A stretch of 55,510 nucleotides of DNA. It comes from Nocardioides sp. GTDB taxonomy: Bacteria; Actinomycetota; Actinomycetes; Propionibacteriales; Nocardioidaceae. Location of the stretch: assembly GCF_014360585.1 (NCBI RefSeq), contig NZ_JACIXG010000030.1, positions 1 through 55,510 on the forward strand, read 5' to 3'. Positions within the stretch are counted from its first letter, which is position 1; each line of letters opens with the position of its first letter. The notes beneath the pieces were generated by a model that had not been told where the DNA came from, did no database searches, and worked only from the letters and a program-made list of their open reading frames with translations. The position numbers were made by a program, and so were the translations under genes. Below are positions 1 through 7,455 of this stretch, in pieces.

Positions 1-9
1 CCCGACCCA

Positions 10-43
10 CTTCGTGGCCCCGGTCCTCACCGGGGCCACGAAG
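10..43. terminator. Perfect inverted repeat upstream of the HMA gene
   Basis: Two 15-base arms (CTTCGTGGCCCCGGT and its exact complement) surround a four-base loop. No T-run follows. It most likely ends transcription of a gene lying left of the window, and it could also act as a leader hairpin for the metal-binding gene, whose AAGGAG ribosome site starts only five bases after the right arm. Confidence 0.6.
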
Positions 44-59
44 GCACAAGGAGATCGCC

Positions 60-281
60 ATGCAGACCATCCAGCTGTACGTCGAGGGCATGCGCTGCCC
101 TCGGTGCGTCCGTGAAGCCACCGCCCGGCTCCGGGATCTCCCGGGGGTCGCGACGCTCACCGCGGACCGGGCCACCGGCCGTATCACCGTCACAGGGGAG
201 GTCTCCGGCACCGCACTGCTCGACGCTCTGGCAGGCAGCAGCTTCACCGCCGAGATCCTCAGCGCGACCACAGACGCCTGA
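60..281 (+). CDS. Heavy-metal-associated (HMA) domain protein, CopZ-like
   Basis: A 73-residue protein that is a single ferredoxin-like HMA fold. The metal site is visible near residue 10 as GMRCPRCV, the GMxCxxC signature that binds Cu(I) or a similar soft metal. Such proteins are cytosolic metal chaperones that pass metal to a P1B-type ATPase or a repressor. AAGGAG sits seven bases before the ATG. No ATPase is seen downstream, so the partner is either left of the window or elsewhere. The family is clear; the metal is inferred. Confidence 0.85.
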   Translation: MQTIQLYVEGMRCPRCVREATARLRDLPGVATLTADRATGRITVTGEVSGTALLDALAGSSFTAEILSATTDA

Positions 282-292
282 CCGAGCCCAGA

Positions 293-1102
293 TCACCTCG
301 TGGCGTACGCGACGACCTGCTGCCCGATCGGCGAGAGCCTGCCCTCCTCGATCACCAGGTCCCAGCCGTGGCCTGACTCGGCGGGTACGAACTCCGAGGA
401 CGTGGCCTCCGCCAGCGCGCGGGCCGCATCGGCCTCCTCGGGCCCGTCGCTGTCCTCCGAGATGGCGATCAGGCCAGGCGTCTGGATCTTGTCGGCGACC
501 GTGGCCAGATCGACGCCGGCCCAGATCGACGGTCCCGAGAGGTCGACCCAGCCGTCGACATCCAACCCCGCGGCAACGGCCCGCACGGTCTGGCTACCGC
601 CCATCGAGGCACCGACCAGCACGACAGGTGTGTCCGGCCACTGCTTCCTGGCCTCGCCCAGCGCCGCCCTCACCTGCGGCACCGGGTCGTCGAGGTCCTT
701 GATCCCGCAGTCGGCGGCGGCGTAGCCACACTGGTCGTAGGAGAGGCCGGCGACGCCTTCCAGAGCCGCGAGCGTCGCGAAGTCACCCCACCCGCAGCGG
801 TCCCCGTCGGTCTGGTGAAGCATCACCAGCACCGCCGACGGTTGCCGACCACCCGGCGGCGAGAAGCGGATGGCCGGCAGCTCGAGCTCCGCGCCGGACG
901 CCTGCATCGGCTCCACCCCGACGTCGGTCTCCGGCAGGAAGCAGGAGGTCAGCTCGCCCTGGATGTACGGCCCTCCGGTCGGCAGCGCGGGTCCGGACTC
1001 CTTCGCCTCCACTGGCGCCTCGACGCCGCTCTCCGCCCCGCACCCGGTCAGCAACATGCCGATGACCGCTACCCCTGCCGCTGCACTCTTCACGCTCCGC
1101 AT
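293..1102 (-). CDS. Alpha/beta-hydrolase family lipoprotein
   Basis: A 269-residue protein that begins with a lipoprotein signal peptide ending in the lipobox LLTGC, so it is probably exported and lipid-anchored. After a polar linker comes an alpha/beta-hydrolase fold with the nucleophile elbow GASMGG, a likely acid in the SEDSDG loop and a likely catalytic histidine in ESGHGWD. Substrate is unknown; dienelactone-hydrolase-like or carboxylesterase activity is possible. It diverges from a PadR regulator with only 16 bases between start codons, and its ATG abuts a 20-base palindrome, so PadR control is very likely. Confidence 0.8.
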   Translation of the reverse strand: MRSVKSAAAGVAVIGMLLTGCGAESGVEAPVEAKESGPALPTGGPYIQGELTSCFLPETDVGVEPMQASGAELELPAIRFSPPGGRQPSAVLVMLHQTDGDRCGWGDFATLAALEGVAGLSYDQCGYAAADCGIKDLDDPVPQVRAALGEARKQWPDTPVVLVGASMGGSQTVRAVAAGLDVDGWVDLSGPSIWAGVDLATVADKIQTPGLIAISEDSDGPEEADAARALAEATSSEFVPAESGHGWDLVIEEGRLSPIGQQVVAYATR

Positions 1103-1120
1103 ATGTCAATATTGACATAT
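1101..1120. promoter_or_regulatory. Perfect 20-bp palindrome, probable PadR operator and divergent promoter
   Basis: ATATGTCAATATTGACATAT is a perfect palindrome that fills the whole gap between two divergent start codons. On each strand the hexamer CAATAT lies six bases before the start codon, the spacing of a -10 box for a leaderless transcript. PadR dimers typically bind ATGT...ACAT palindromes. The operator function and the leaderless model are inferred. Confidence 0.75.
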
Positions 1121-1691
1121 GCCAGACTCCGCAGCACCCGTTTCCAACCTCGGCTTCGCGATCCTCGGCCTGCTCGCGCGGCGGGCGAGCACGGGCTACG
1201 AGGTCGCGCAGCGGATGCGCCAGCCGATCGGCTACTTCTGGACCGCCCGCCACTCGCAGATCTACCCGGAGCTGAACCGTCTCGACGCCGCCAGACTGGT
1301 CGAGCACGAGGTCATCGAAGGAGCCGGTCCCCGGCCGACGAAGCGATACCGGATCACCCCTTCCGGCCAGACCGCCCTGGCGGCCTGGGTGGTCGGAGAC
1401 CTCGAACCCCAGCCGGTCCGTGACCTGGAGGTCCTGCGGCTGTGGTCGATCTGGACCGTGGAGCCCGACGCCGCCCACGATCTGATCGGGCGGCTCGAGG
1501 GCGCCCACCAGAGCGCCCTCGACCGCTACCTCGAGGAGCTGGCCGAGATCTCCGACCTCCCGGGCGTCCGGGATCCCTCGAAACCGCTGTTCGCGAGCCG
1601 GATCACGCTCGAAGGAGGCATCCGGTCGCGGCGTACAGCGTTGGAGTGGTGTGCCTGGATGCGTGCGGAGCTCGCGGCCGCCGTGCGCTGA
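1119..1691 (+). CDS. PadR family transcriptional regulator
   Basis: A 190-residue PadR-type repressor. The N-terminal winged helix is recognisable (LGFAILGLLARRASTGYEV, then YPELNRL and the wing around PTKRYRITPSG), followed by a helical C-terminal dimerisation domain of the AphA/PadR type (residues about 100-188). PadR proteins usually repress a neighbouring gene until a small aromatic or drug-like ligand binds. The ATG lies inside the palindrome shared with the divergent hydrolase gene, so the protein probably represses itself and the hydrolase. No ribosome site is visible, consistent with leaderless translation. Confidence 0.88.
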   Translation: MPDSAAPVSNLGFAILGLLARRASTGYEVAQRMRQPIGYFWTARHSQIYPELNRLDAARLVEHEVIEGAGPRPTKRYRITPSGQTALAAWVVGDLEPQPVRDLEVLRLWSIWTVEPDAAHDLIGRLEGAHQSALDRYLEELAEISDLPGVRDPSKPLFASRITLEGGIRSRRTALEWCAWMRAELAAAVR

Positions 1692-2300
1692 TCAGCCCAG
1701 GTTGGAGACCTCGGCTGCGATCGTGGTGTCGTCGCCGTGCCCGGTGTGGACGACCGTCTCGCCGGGAAGCGGGAACAGCTTGGCCCGGATCGAGGACTCG
1801 ATGGTCGGCCGGTCGCTGAACGAGCGCCCGGTGGCCCCGGGGCCACCCTGGAACAGGGTGTCGCCGGTGAAGACGCACCCCAGCGAGGGCACCGACAGAC
1901 ACACCGCCCCCGGGGCGTGACCAGGGGTGTGCAGGACGGTCACGTCGGTGTCGCCGATCTCGATGACCTGCCCGTCGGAGAGGTCGGCATCCCACAGATC
2001 GTCGGGGTGGGCGAGCTCCCACAGCGGACGGTCGTCGGGGTGCAGCAGGATCGGGGCCCGGACGATCTCCCGCAGCGCCGGCGCCATCCCGACGTGGTCG
2101 TCGTGGGCATGCGTGCAGACGATCGCCTTCACGCGCCGACCGCCCACCACCGCCAAGATGTCCTCCACCGAGTGCGGCGCGTCGATGACCAGGCACTCCT
2201 GGTCGTCGCCGATCACCCAGACGTTGTTGTCCACCTGGTGCGTCTCGCCGTCGAGGCTGAAGGTGCCGCTCGTGACACCGTGGTCCACGCGTACGGCCAT
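1692..2300 (-). CDS. MBL-fold metallo-hydrolase of the mycothiol/formaldehyde operon
   Basis: A 202-residue metallo-beta-lactamase-fold hydrolase. The zinc motif HAHDDH appears near residue 64, followed by later ligands in TPGHAPG, FTGDTLF and HTGHGDD, the pattern of glyoxalase II-type thioesterases. Its ATG overlaps the stop of the upstream dehydrogenase gene by one base (TGATG), implying translational coupling. The same pair occurs in mycobacteria (adhE2/mscR followed by an MBL protein). It probably hydrolyses the S-formylmycothiol made by the dehydrogenase; that step is inferred from the pairing. Confidence 0.85.
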   Translation of the reverse strand: MAVRVDHGVTSGTFSLDGETHQVDNNVWVIGDDQECLVIDAPHSVEDILAVVGGRRVKAIVCTHAHDDHVGMAPALREIVRAPILLHPDDRPLWELAHPDDLWDADLSDGQVIEIGDTDVTVLHTPGHAPGAVCLSVPSLGCVFTGDTLFQGGPGATGRSFSDRPTIESSIRAKLFPLPGETVVHTGHGDDTTIAAEVSNLG

Positions 2301-3400
2301 CAGAGCACCACCACCGAGCGCAGGACCTCGCCATGATGCATCTTCTCGAAGGCGGCCTCGATGTCACCGATGCCGATCTCCTCGCTCACGAAGGCGTCCA
2401 GGTCGAGACGCCCCTGGCGATAGAGGTCGACGAGCATCGGGAAGTCGCGGCTGGGGAGACAGTCGCCGTACCAGCTGGACTTGAGCGCGCCACCGCGGCC
2501 GAAGACGTCGATGAGCGGGATATCGGGCACCGTCATGTCGGGCGTGGGCACACCGACGAGCACGACGGTGCCGGCCAGGTCCCGGGCATAGAAGGCCTGC
2601 TTCCAGGTCTCCGGGCGTCCGACCGCCTCGACGACGATGTCGGCACCTTCGGCACCTTCGTACGTCTCCGAGCAGATCCGCCGGATCTCCTCGACCGGAT
2701 CGGTCTGCGAGGAGTCCACGGTGTGCGTCGCGCCCATGGCCGCGGCGCGCTCGAGCTTCTTGGGGTCGATGTCGACGGCGATGACCGGGCTCGACCCGGC
2801 CAGGGCCGCACCGGCGATCGCCGCCACCCCGACACCACCGCAACCGATGACCGCCACCGACCTGCCGCGGGTCGCTCCGCCGGTGTTGATGGCGGCACCG
2901 ATACCGGCCATCACGCCACAGCCGAGCAGGCCGACAGCGGCGGGGCGCGCCTCCGGGTCGACCTTGGTGCACTGGCCCGCCGCGACCAGCGTCTTCTCCG
3001 CGAAGGCGCCGATACCCAGCGCCGGCGACAGCTCCGTGCCGTCCTCGAGCGTCATCTTCTGGGTCGCGTTGAACGTGGCGAAGCAGTACTGTGGCTCGCC
3101 GCGCTTGCAGGCCCGGCAGCTGCCGCACACCGCACGCCAGTTGAGCACCACGAAGTCGCCCGGCGCCACGTCGGTCACGTCCGGACCCACCGCCTCGACG
3201 ATCCCGGCAGCCTCGTGTCCCAGCAGGAACGGGAACTCGTCGTTGATCCCGCCCTCGCGGTAGTGCAGGTCGGTGTGGCACACCCCGCACGACTGGATCT
3301 TCACCACCGCCTCACCGGCGCCAGGATCAGGAACGTTGATCGTCACCAGCTCCACCGGGGCTCCCTCGGCGCGGGCGATGACGGCCTTGACCTGCTGCAT
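2300..3400 (-). CDS. mscR: S-(hydroxymethyl)mycothiol dehydrogenase / S-nitrosomycothiol reductase
   Basis: A 366-residue zinc-dependent, NAD-linked medium-chain alcohol dehydrogenase. It shows the catalytic zinc ligands (CGVCHTD and GHEAAG), a structural zinc loop with four cysteines ([15 protein letters not shown]) and the Rossmann motif GCGGVG. Overall it resembles the mycothiol-dependent formaldehyde dehydrogenase class, which oxidises the formaldehyde-mycothiol adduct and can reduce S-nitrosomycothiol. The frame is open 12 codons further upstream, but the ATG chosen here begins MQQVKAVI and has GAGGAG upstream. It is the first gene of a two-gene operon with the MBL hydrolase. Confidence 0.88.
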   Translation of the reverse strand: MQQVKAVIARAEGAPVELVTINVPDPGAGEAVVKIQSCGVCHTDLHYREGGINDEFPFLLGHEAAGIVEAVGPDVTDVAPGDFVVLNWRAVCGSCRACKRGEPQYCFATFNATQKMTLEDGTELSPALGIGAFAEKTLVAAGQCTKVDPEARPAAVGLLGCGVMAGIGAAINTGGATRGRSVAVIGCGGVGVAAIAGAALAGSSPVIAVDIDPKKLERAAAMGATHTVDSSQTDPVEEIRRICSETYEGAEGADIVVEAVGRPETWKQAFYARDLAGTVVLVGVPTPDMTVPDIPLIDVFGRGGALKSSWYGDCLPSRDFPMLVDLYRQGRLDLDAFVSEEIGIGDIEAAFEKMHHGEVLRSVVVL

Positions 3401-3631
3401 ATCTCTCCTCTCAAAGCACCGGAGGCATCCGGTCACTCATGATCCATCCTGGGGGTTCGTGATATATCTCGGCAAGGGCCGATCTCGGCGCCCGAGGTTT
3501 TCCCGGGTCAGGAGCAGGGCACGCGCCCGTCAGCCGGCTGGCGGCGGCCATGGCTCACGCCTCCCGGGTGCAGTGCAGGCTCGTCGGGCAAGTACGGCAC
3601 CGCCCCGCCCACGGTCCGGGGCTGACGCGAC

Positions 3632-4177
3632 CTAGCCGAGCGGCGGGACCAGAAGGAATCGCTCCAGCAGGCGATGTTCTGCCTCTTCGTCGTCTCCGGG
3701 GTTGCTGAGGAACGACAAGATGATGCGCAGGACCCAGTCGACCAGGTCGGGATCAGCAGCGTCGGCGTCGGCAGCGAGGTAGCTCTGGGCGGTCCCGCGG
3801 ATGAGCGGGGAGTCGTGGAGCACCTCGCGAAGAAGGGTGCTGTCCCCGGCGTACCACGCAGCCAGATGGGGGCGCTCGCGGACGGCGGCGAGGCACGCGA
3901 TGACCGCCTCGACCACGCGGCGACGGGGATCCGGGACGTCGGCGGTGGCCTTGGCGACCTGCGCGGTGATCAGTCGCGCCTCGCGGTGCGCGAAGGCCTG
4001 GATCAGGGCCTGCCGGTTCTCGAAGTAGCGATAGAGAGTCGCCCGCGAGCAGCCGGCCGCACGAGCGACCTCGTCCATGCCCGGCTTGCCGACGCCGCGC
4101 TCCACGAAGAGCTCGCCCGCCGCGTCGAGGATCCGTTCGGCGGCGAGGTCCGTCTTCGCCTCGGCCAGCCAGCTCAT
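3632..4177 (-). CDS. TetR/AcrR family transcriptional regulator
   Basis: A 181-residue TetR-type repressor. The N-terminal helix-turn-helix is clear (ERILDAAGELFVERGV, then MDEVARAAGCSRATLYRYF), followed by a helical ligand-binding domain with little recognisable sequence. Its ATG overlaps the stop of the upstream P450 gene as ATGA, so the two are co-transcribed and coupled. The likely target is the inverted repeat at the P450 start. The ligand is probably the P450 substrate; this is inferred. Confidence 0.86.
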   Translation of the reverse strand: MSWLAEAKTDLAAERILDAAGELFVERGVGKPGMDEVARAAGCSRATLYRYFENRQALIQAFAHREARLITAQVAKATADVPDPRRRVVEAVIACLAAVRERPHLAAWYAGDSTLLREVLHDSPLIRGTAQSYLAADADAADPDLVDWVLRIILSFLSNPGDDEEAEHRLLERFLLVPPLG

Positions 4178-5355
4178 CGGCCGACCTCGACATGGAGGCT
4201 GACGGGCCTGCGTACGTAGCTCCCCGGCGCCCACGCCAAGGAGTCGTGGTCGACGGTGAAGGAAGGCATCCGGCCGAGTATCTCCGTGAGCGTCACCCGA
4301 CCCATCATCCTGGCCGCCGCGGCACCCAGGCAGTGATGGGCACCGTGGGCGAAGGTCAGGATCTGCCGCGGCCTGCGGGTGACGTCGAGCTCCTCGGCGT
4401 CGGCACCGAAGGCGCGCGGATCGCGGTTGGCGGCGGCGTAGCAGAGCAGGACCTTCCTCCCCGCAGGGATCGTGACGTCGTGGATCGTCACGTCGCGGGT
4501 GGTGGTCCGCGCGAGCCCCTGCACGGGAGAGGTGAGCCGCAGCAGCTCCTCGACTGCGGCCGGGATGTCGTCCCGAGCCAGCTCGCGCTGGTCGGGCCGC
4601 TCCGCCAGCAGCGGCAGGCCGCCGCCCAGCAGCCCGGTGGTCGTGTCGTTGCCACCGGCGACCATCGTGAAGGCGAACGCGAGCACCCGGAGCAGGCCGG
4701 CGTCGTCGTCGGCCTCCCCGGCGGCGACCAGATGGGAGACGGTGTCGTCTCCGGGCTCACGTCGGCGACGCTCGATGAGCTCTGCGAAGTAGCCCATGAG
4801 CTCGGCGGCGGCTCCGGCTCCGATGGTCCCGTCCTGGGCGGCGTTGGCCGTGACGATCGCGTCGGTCCACACGTCGAAGCGGCCCCAGTCGGCCTCGGGA
4901 ACGCCGAGATAGTGGGCCACGACCATGCTAGGCAGGGGCTTGAACAGCTCCTCGACGATGTCACCACCACCTGCTGCCCTGATCTGCTCCACCCGTTCGA
5001 CGACGAACCGGGTGACCCGAGGCGTCACGTCCTCGACCTGCTTCGGCGTGAACCCGCGGTTCACCAGCTTGCGGAACGCCGTGTGAGCCGGCGGATCGGT
5101 CATCACCATCGGCGGGTTGTCTTCCAGGCCGATCCGATCGAGCTCGTCCTGAGCGGTCGTCAACCCTCCGGTCGAGCTGAACGTCTCGTGGTCGAGCACT
5201 GCCGCGAGGACGTCGTCGTGCCTGGTCAGGACCCAGTAGTCGCCTCGGGCGACGTGGTGGACCGGGTCGTGCTCCCGCAGCGCGGCGTACATCGGCCACG
5301 GGTCGGCCCAGGTCTCACCGGTCGGAGGAACGTACTCGATCGACCGATGAGACAT
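4174..5355 (-). CDS. Cytochrome P450
   Basis: A soluble bacterial P450 of about 393 residues. Diagnostic motifs are present: the I-helix oxygen-activation motif AGGNDTTT, the K-helix ExxR in EELLRLTSP, and the haem-binding loop FAHGAHHCLG with the cysteine ligand. A second in-frame ATG lies four codons upstream; this start was preferred because ACAGG precedes it. No ferredoxin or reductase gene is adjacent, so electron partners are encoded elsewhere. It resembles actinobacterial CYP families acting on steroids, terpenes or fatty acids; the substrate cannot be read from sequence. It is coupled to a TetR gene downstream. Confidence 0.88.
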   Translation of the reverse strand: MSHRSIEYVPPTGETWADPWPMYAALREHDPVHHVARGDYWVLTRHDDVLAAVLDHETFSSTGGLTTAQDELDRIGLEDNPPMVMTDPPAHTAFRKLVNRGFTPKQVEDVTPRVTRFVVERVEQIRAAGGGDIVEELFKPLPSMVVAHYLGVPEADWGRFDVWTDAIVTANAAQDGTIGAGAAAELMGYFAELIERRRREPGDDTVSHLVAAGEADDDAGLLRVLAFAFTMVAGGNDTTTGLLGGGLPLLAERPDQRELARDDIPAAVEELLRLTSPVQGLARTTTRDVTIHDVTIPAGRKVLLCYAAANRDPRAFGADAEELDVTRRPRQILTFAHGAHHCLGAAAARMMGRVTLTEILGRMPSFTVDHDSLAWAPGSYVRRPVSLHVEVGR

Positions 5356-5374
5356 ATTGCCTGTCATGTCTCAT
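5347..5374. promoter_or_regulatory. Inverted repeat at the P450 start, probable TetR operator
   Basis: Nine-base arms ATGAGACAT and ATGTCTCAT are perfectly complementary and separated by ten bases. They cover both candidate start codons of the P450 gene. The 28-base span and position fit autoregulation by the TetR protein at the end of the operon. Confidence 0.6.
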
Positions 5375-5554
5375 GAACTCAACAGGCTGCCCGTCTTTGT
5401 CAAGAGCGCGGCGAGATATCGTGACACCGACCACACTCGCAGCGGGACATAGTTAGTGCCACAGGCCCCCGGGCCCGTAAGTCTTTGTGTGTAGCCTCTG
5501 CGGCGGCCGTCGCGAACCCCGCGTCAACCGAAGACAGCCTGACCACTATTGTTA

Positions 5555-5570
5555 TGTGATCGGCGTCACA
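5555..5570. promoter_or_regulatory. Perfect CRP/GlxR-type site at the metP promoter
   Basis: TGTGATCGGCGTCACA matches the actinobacterial CRP/GlxR consensus TGTGA-N6-TCACA in all ten fixed positions. A TATTGT hexamer just upstream (5547-5552) could be the -10 box, which would put the site over the transcription start, a repressing position. The start codon follows 25 bases later. Confidence 0.6.
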
Positions 5571-5595
5571 CGAAGTATCGAGCAAGGAGGCGTAA

Positions 5596-7149
5596 ATGAG
5601 CACGACACCTGAGGGCGTGCAAGACGGTGCGGCAGCAAAACGCGGAGCATTCTCGTCGCGGCAAGTCTTCATCTTCGCGGCGATCGGCTCCGCCGTGGGC
5701 CTGGGCAACATCTGGCGTTTCCCGTACGTCGCCTACGAGAACGGCGGTGGCGCGTTCGTCATCCCCTACATCGTGGCGCTGCTGACGGCGGGTATCCCGT
5801 TCCTCTTCCTCGACTACGCTCTGGGCCACCGCTACCGGGGCTCCGCTCCGCTCTCCTTCGCACGCCTCCGCAAAGGCACCGAGGGCCTGGGCTGGTGGCA
5901 GGTCGGCATCTGCTTCATGATCGCCATCTACTACGCAGCTGTGATGGCGTGGGCCGTTCGCTACGCGATGTTCAGCGTCACCGAGGCCTGGGGAGACGAC
6001 CCGGAGGGGTTCTTCTTCGGTGAGTTCCTCCAGGCGGGCGACCCGGGCGTCGACGCCACCCCGGTGTGGGGCGTGCTGATCCCGCTGCTGCTGGTGTGGA
6101 TCGCGATCGTTGCCGTCCTGCTGCTCGGCGTGCAGAAGGGCATCGGCCGGACCGCCTTCTTCTTCATCCCGGTGCTCGTCGTGGTCTTCGGGATCCTCGT
6201 CGTGCGCTCGCTGTTCCTCCCGGGTGCAGCGGAAGGCCTGGACGCGCTCTTCACCCCGAACTGGGGCGCGCTGACCGATGCGACGGTGTGGGCTGCGGCG
6301 TACGGACAGATCTTCTTCTCGCTGTCCATCGGCTTCGGCATCATGATCACCTACTCCTCCTACGTCCACAAGCACACCGACATGCCGGGCTCCGGACTCG
6401 TGGTCGGCTTCGCCAACTCCGGCTTCGAGCTGCTCGCCGGTATCGGCGTCTTCGCCGCGCTCGGGTTCATGGCGCAGGCCAGCGGTGTCGCTGTCGGCGA
6501 TGTCGCCACCTCTGGCGTCGGACTGGCGTTCGTCGCCTTCCCCGCGATCATCAGCGAGGCGCCGGCAGGTGCCCTGCTCGGAGTGCTCTTCTTCGTCTCT
6601 CTGGTCATCGCCGGCTTCACCTCGATGGTGTCCATCGTCGAGGTCGTGATCTCCGGTGTGCGTGACAAGTTCGACATGACCCGCAAGGGCGCCACCATCG
6701 CGGTCACCGTGCCGATGGCCCTGCTCAGCCTGGTGTTCTTCTCCACGACGAGCGGGCTCTACGTGCTCGACATCCTCGACCACTTCATCAACCAGTTCGG
6801 CATCCTGCTGGTCGCCGTGATCTCCATGCTGGTCCTGAGCTGGGGGCTGCGCGTGCTGCCGACCCTCGGTGACCACCTGTCCGACGGCAGTTCCATCACC
6901 GTCGGCGCCTGGTGGCGGATCCTGGTCAGCATCGTCGCCCCGATCGGCCTGATCCTCGTCCTCGGGCTCTCCTTCTGGGAGGACGTGAAGACCCCGTACG
7001 GCGGAAACCCGGGCTGGATGCTCGCCGTCTTCGGCTGGGGCGCTGCCGGCGCCGTCATCGTCTTCGGGTTCCTGGCCGCTCAGGCCAAGTGGCGAGACCC
7101 CGAGATCCTGTCCGAGGTTCACATCAACAAGAAGGGAGCAGAGTCATGA
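5596..7149 (+). CDS. metP: Sodium-dependent amino-acid importer, neurotransmitter:sodium symporter family (MetP-like)
   Basis: A 517-residue membrane protein with about 11-12 helices and the LeuT fold. The first helix carries the family signature AAIGSAVGLGNIWRFPY, which forms part of the sodium and substrate sites, and GGGAFVIPY follows. The next gene encodes a 43-residue one-helix protein overlapping by ATGA. This large-plus-tiny arrangement is that of the MetPS methionine/alanine importer of Corynebacterium glutamicum. AAGGAGG lies seven bases before the ATG. Methionine or alanine uptake is inferred from the MetS partner. Confidence 0.87.
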   Translation: MSTTPEGVQDGAAAKRGAFSSRQVFIFAAIGSAVGLGNIWRFPYVAYENGGGAFVIPYIVALLTAGIPFLFLDYALGHRYRGSAPLSFARLRKGTEGLGWWQVGICFMIAIYYAAVMAWAVRYAMFSVTEAWGDDPEGFFFGEFLQAGDPGVDATPVWGVLIPLLLVWIAIVAVLLLGVQKGIGRTAFFFIPVLVVVFGILVVRSLFLPGAAEGLDALFTPNWGALTDATVWAAAYGQIFFSLSIGFGIMITYSSYVHKHTDMPGSGLVVGFANSGFELLAGIGVFAALGFMAQASGVAVGDVATSGVGLAFVAFPAIISEAPAGALLGVLFFVSLVIAGFTSMVSIVEVVISGVRDKFDMTRKGATIAVTVPMALLSLVFFSTTSGLYVLDILDHFINQFGILLVAVISMLVLSWGLRVLPTLGDHLSDGSSITVGAWWRILVSIVAPIGLILVLGLSFWEDVKTPYGGNPGWMLAVFGWGAAGAVIVFGFLAAQAKWRDPEILSEVHINKKGAES

Positions 7150-7277
7150 GTGGTGCAGCCATCGTCATGATGCTGGTCGCGATGCTGATCATCTGGGGAG
7201 GCCTGGCTCTGGCCATCGTCAACCTGCGACGCAGCCCCGACCTTCCGCATGCGGACGAGGTCCGGCGCGACCTCTGA
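7146..7277 (+). CDS. metS: Methionine/alanine importer small subunit (MetS-like)
   Basis: A 43-residue protein with one hydrophobic helix (about residues 5-26) and a short charged C-terminal tail. It begins inside the stop codon of the transporter gene (ATGA), so the two are translated together. In C. glutamicum MetS is required for MetP activity; the same accessory role is inferred here. A strong terminator follows immediately. Confidence 0.82.
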   Translation: MSGAAIVMMLVAMLIIWGGLALAIVNLRRSPDLPHADEVRRDL

Positions 7278-7297
7278 CGGTCGACTGATCGGACCCC

Positions 7298-7360
7298 GAC
7301 GCAAGGGCCTGTCCCCGAGTGTGGCGTGAAGCCACCTCAGGGACAGGCCCTTTCGCGTCG
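7298..7360. terminator. Hairpin terminator after metPS
   Basis: AAGGGCCTGTCCC pairs perfectly with GGGACAGGCCCTT around a 23-base loop that can itself fold (GTGGC/GCCAC), and the right arm ends in TTT. Outer arms CGACGC and GCGTCG extend the stem. Confidence 0.8.
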
Positions 7361-7455
7361 GCGGTCCGTCGGTTGGACTCTGGGCACAACCGACGGGCCT
7401 CGAATTGTCGCGAACGGGCAGCGGCGTCCCCGGCCGTGGCGGCGACGATGAACCC

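Noticed and set aside
2364..3290. Arg-rich 308-codon frame inside mscR
   Set aside because: Out-of-frame translation of the dehydrogenase gene on the same strand.
5368..5595. SAM riboswitch upstream of metP
   Set aside because: I could not find a conserved SAM-binding core or a terminator/anti-terminator pair; only the CRP-type site is supported.
5566..7122. A 518-codon minus-strand frame opposite metP
   Set aside because: Composition (Asp, Glu, His, Gln, Arg rich) is that of an antisense shadow of a membrane protein gene.
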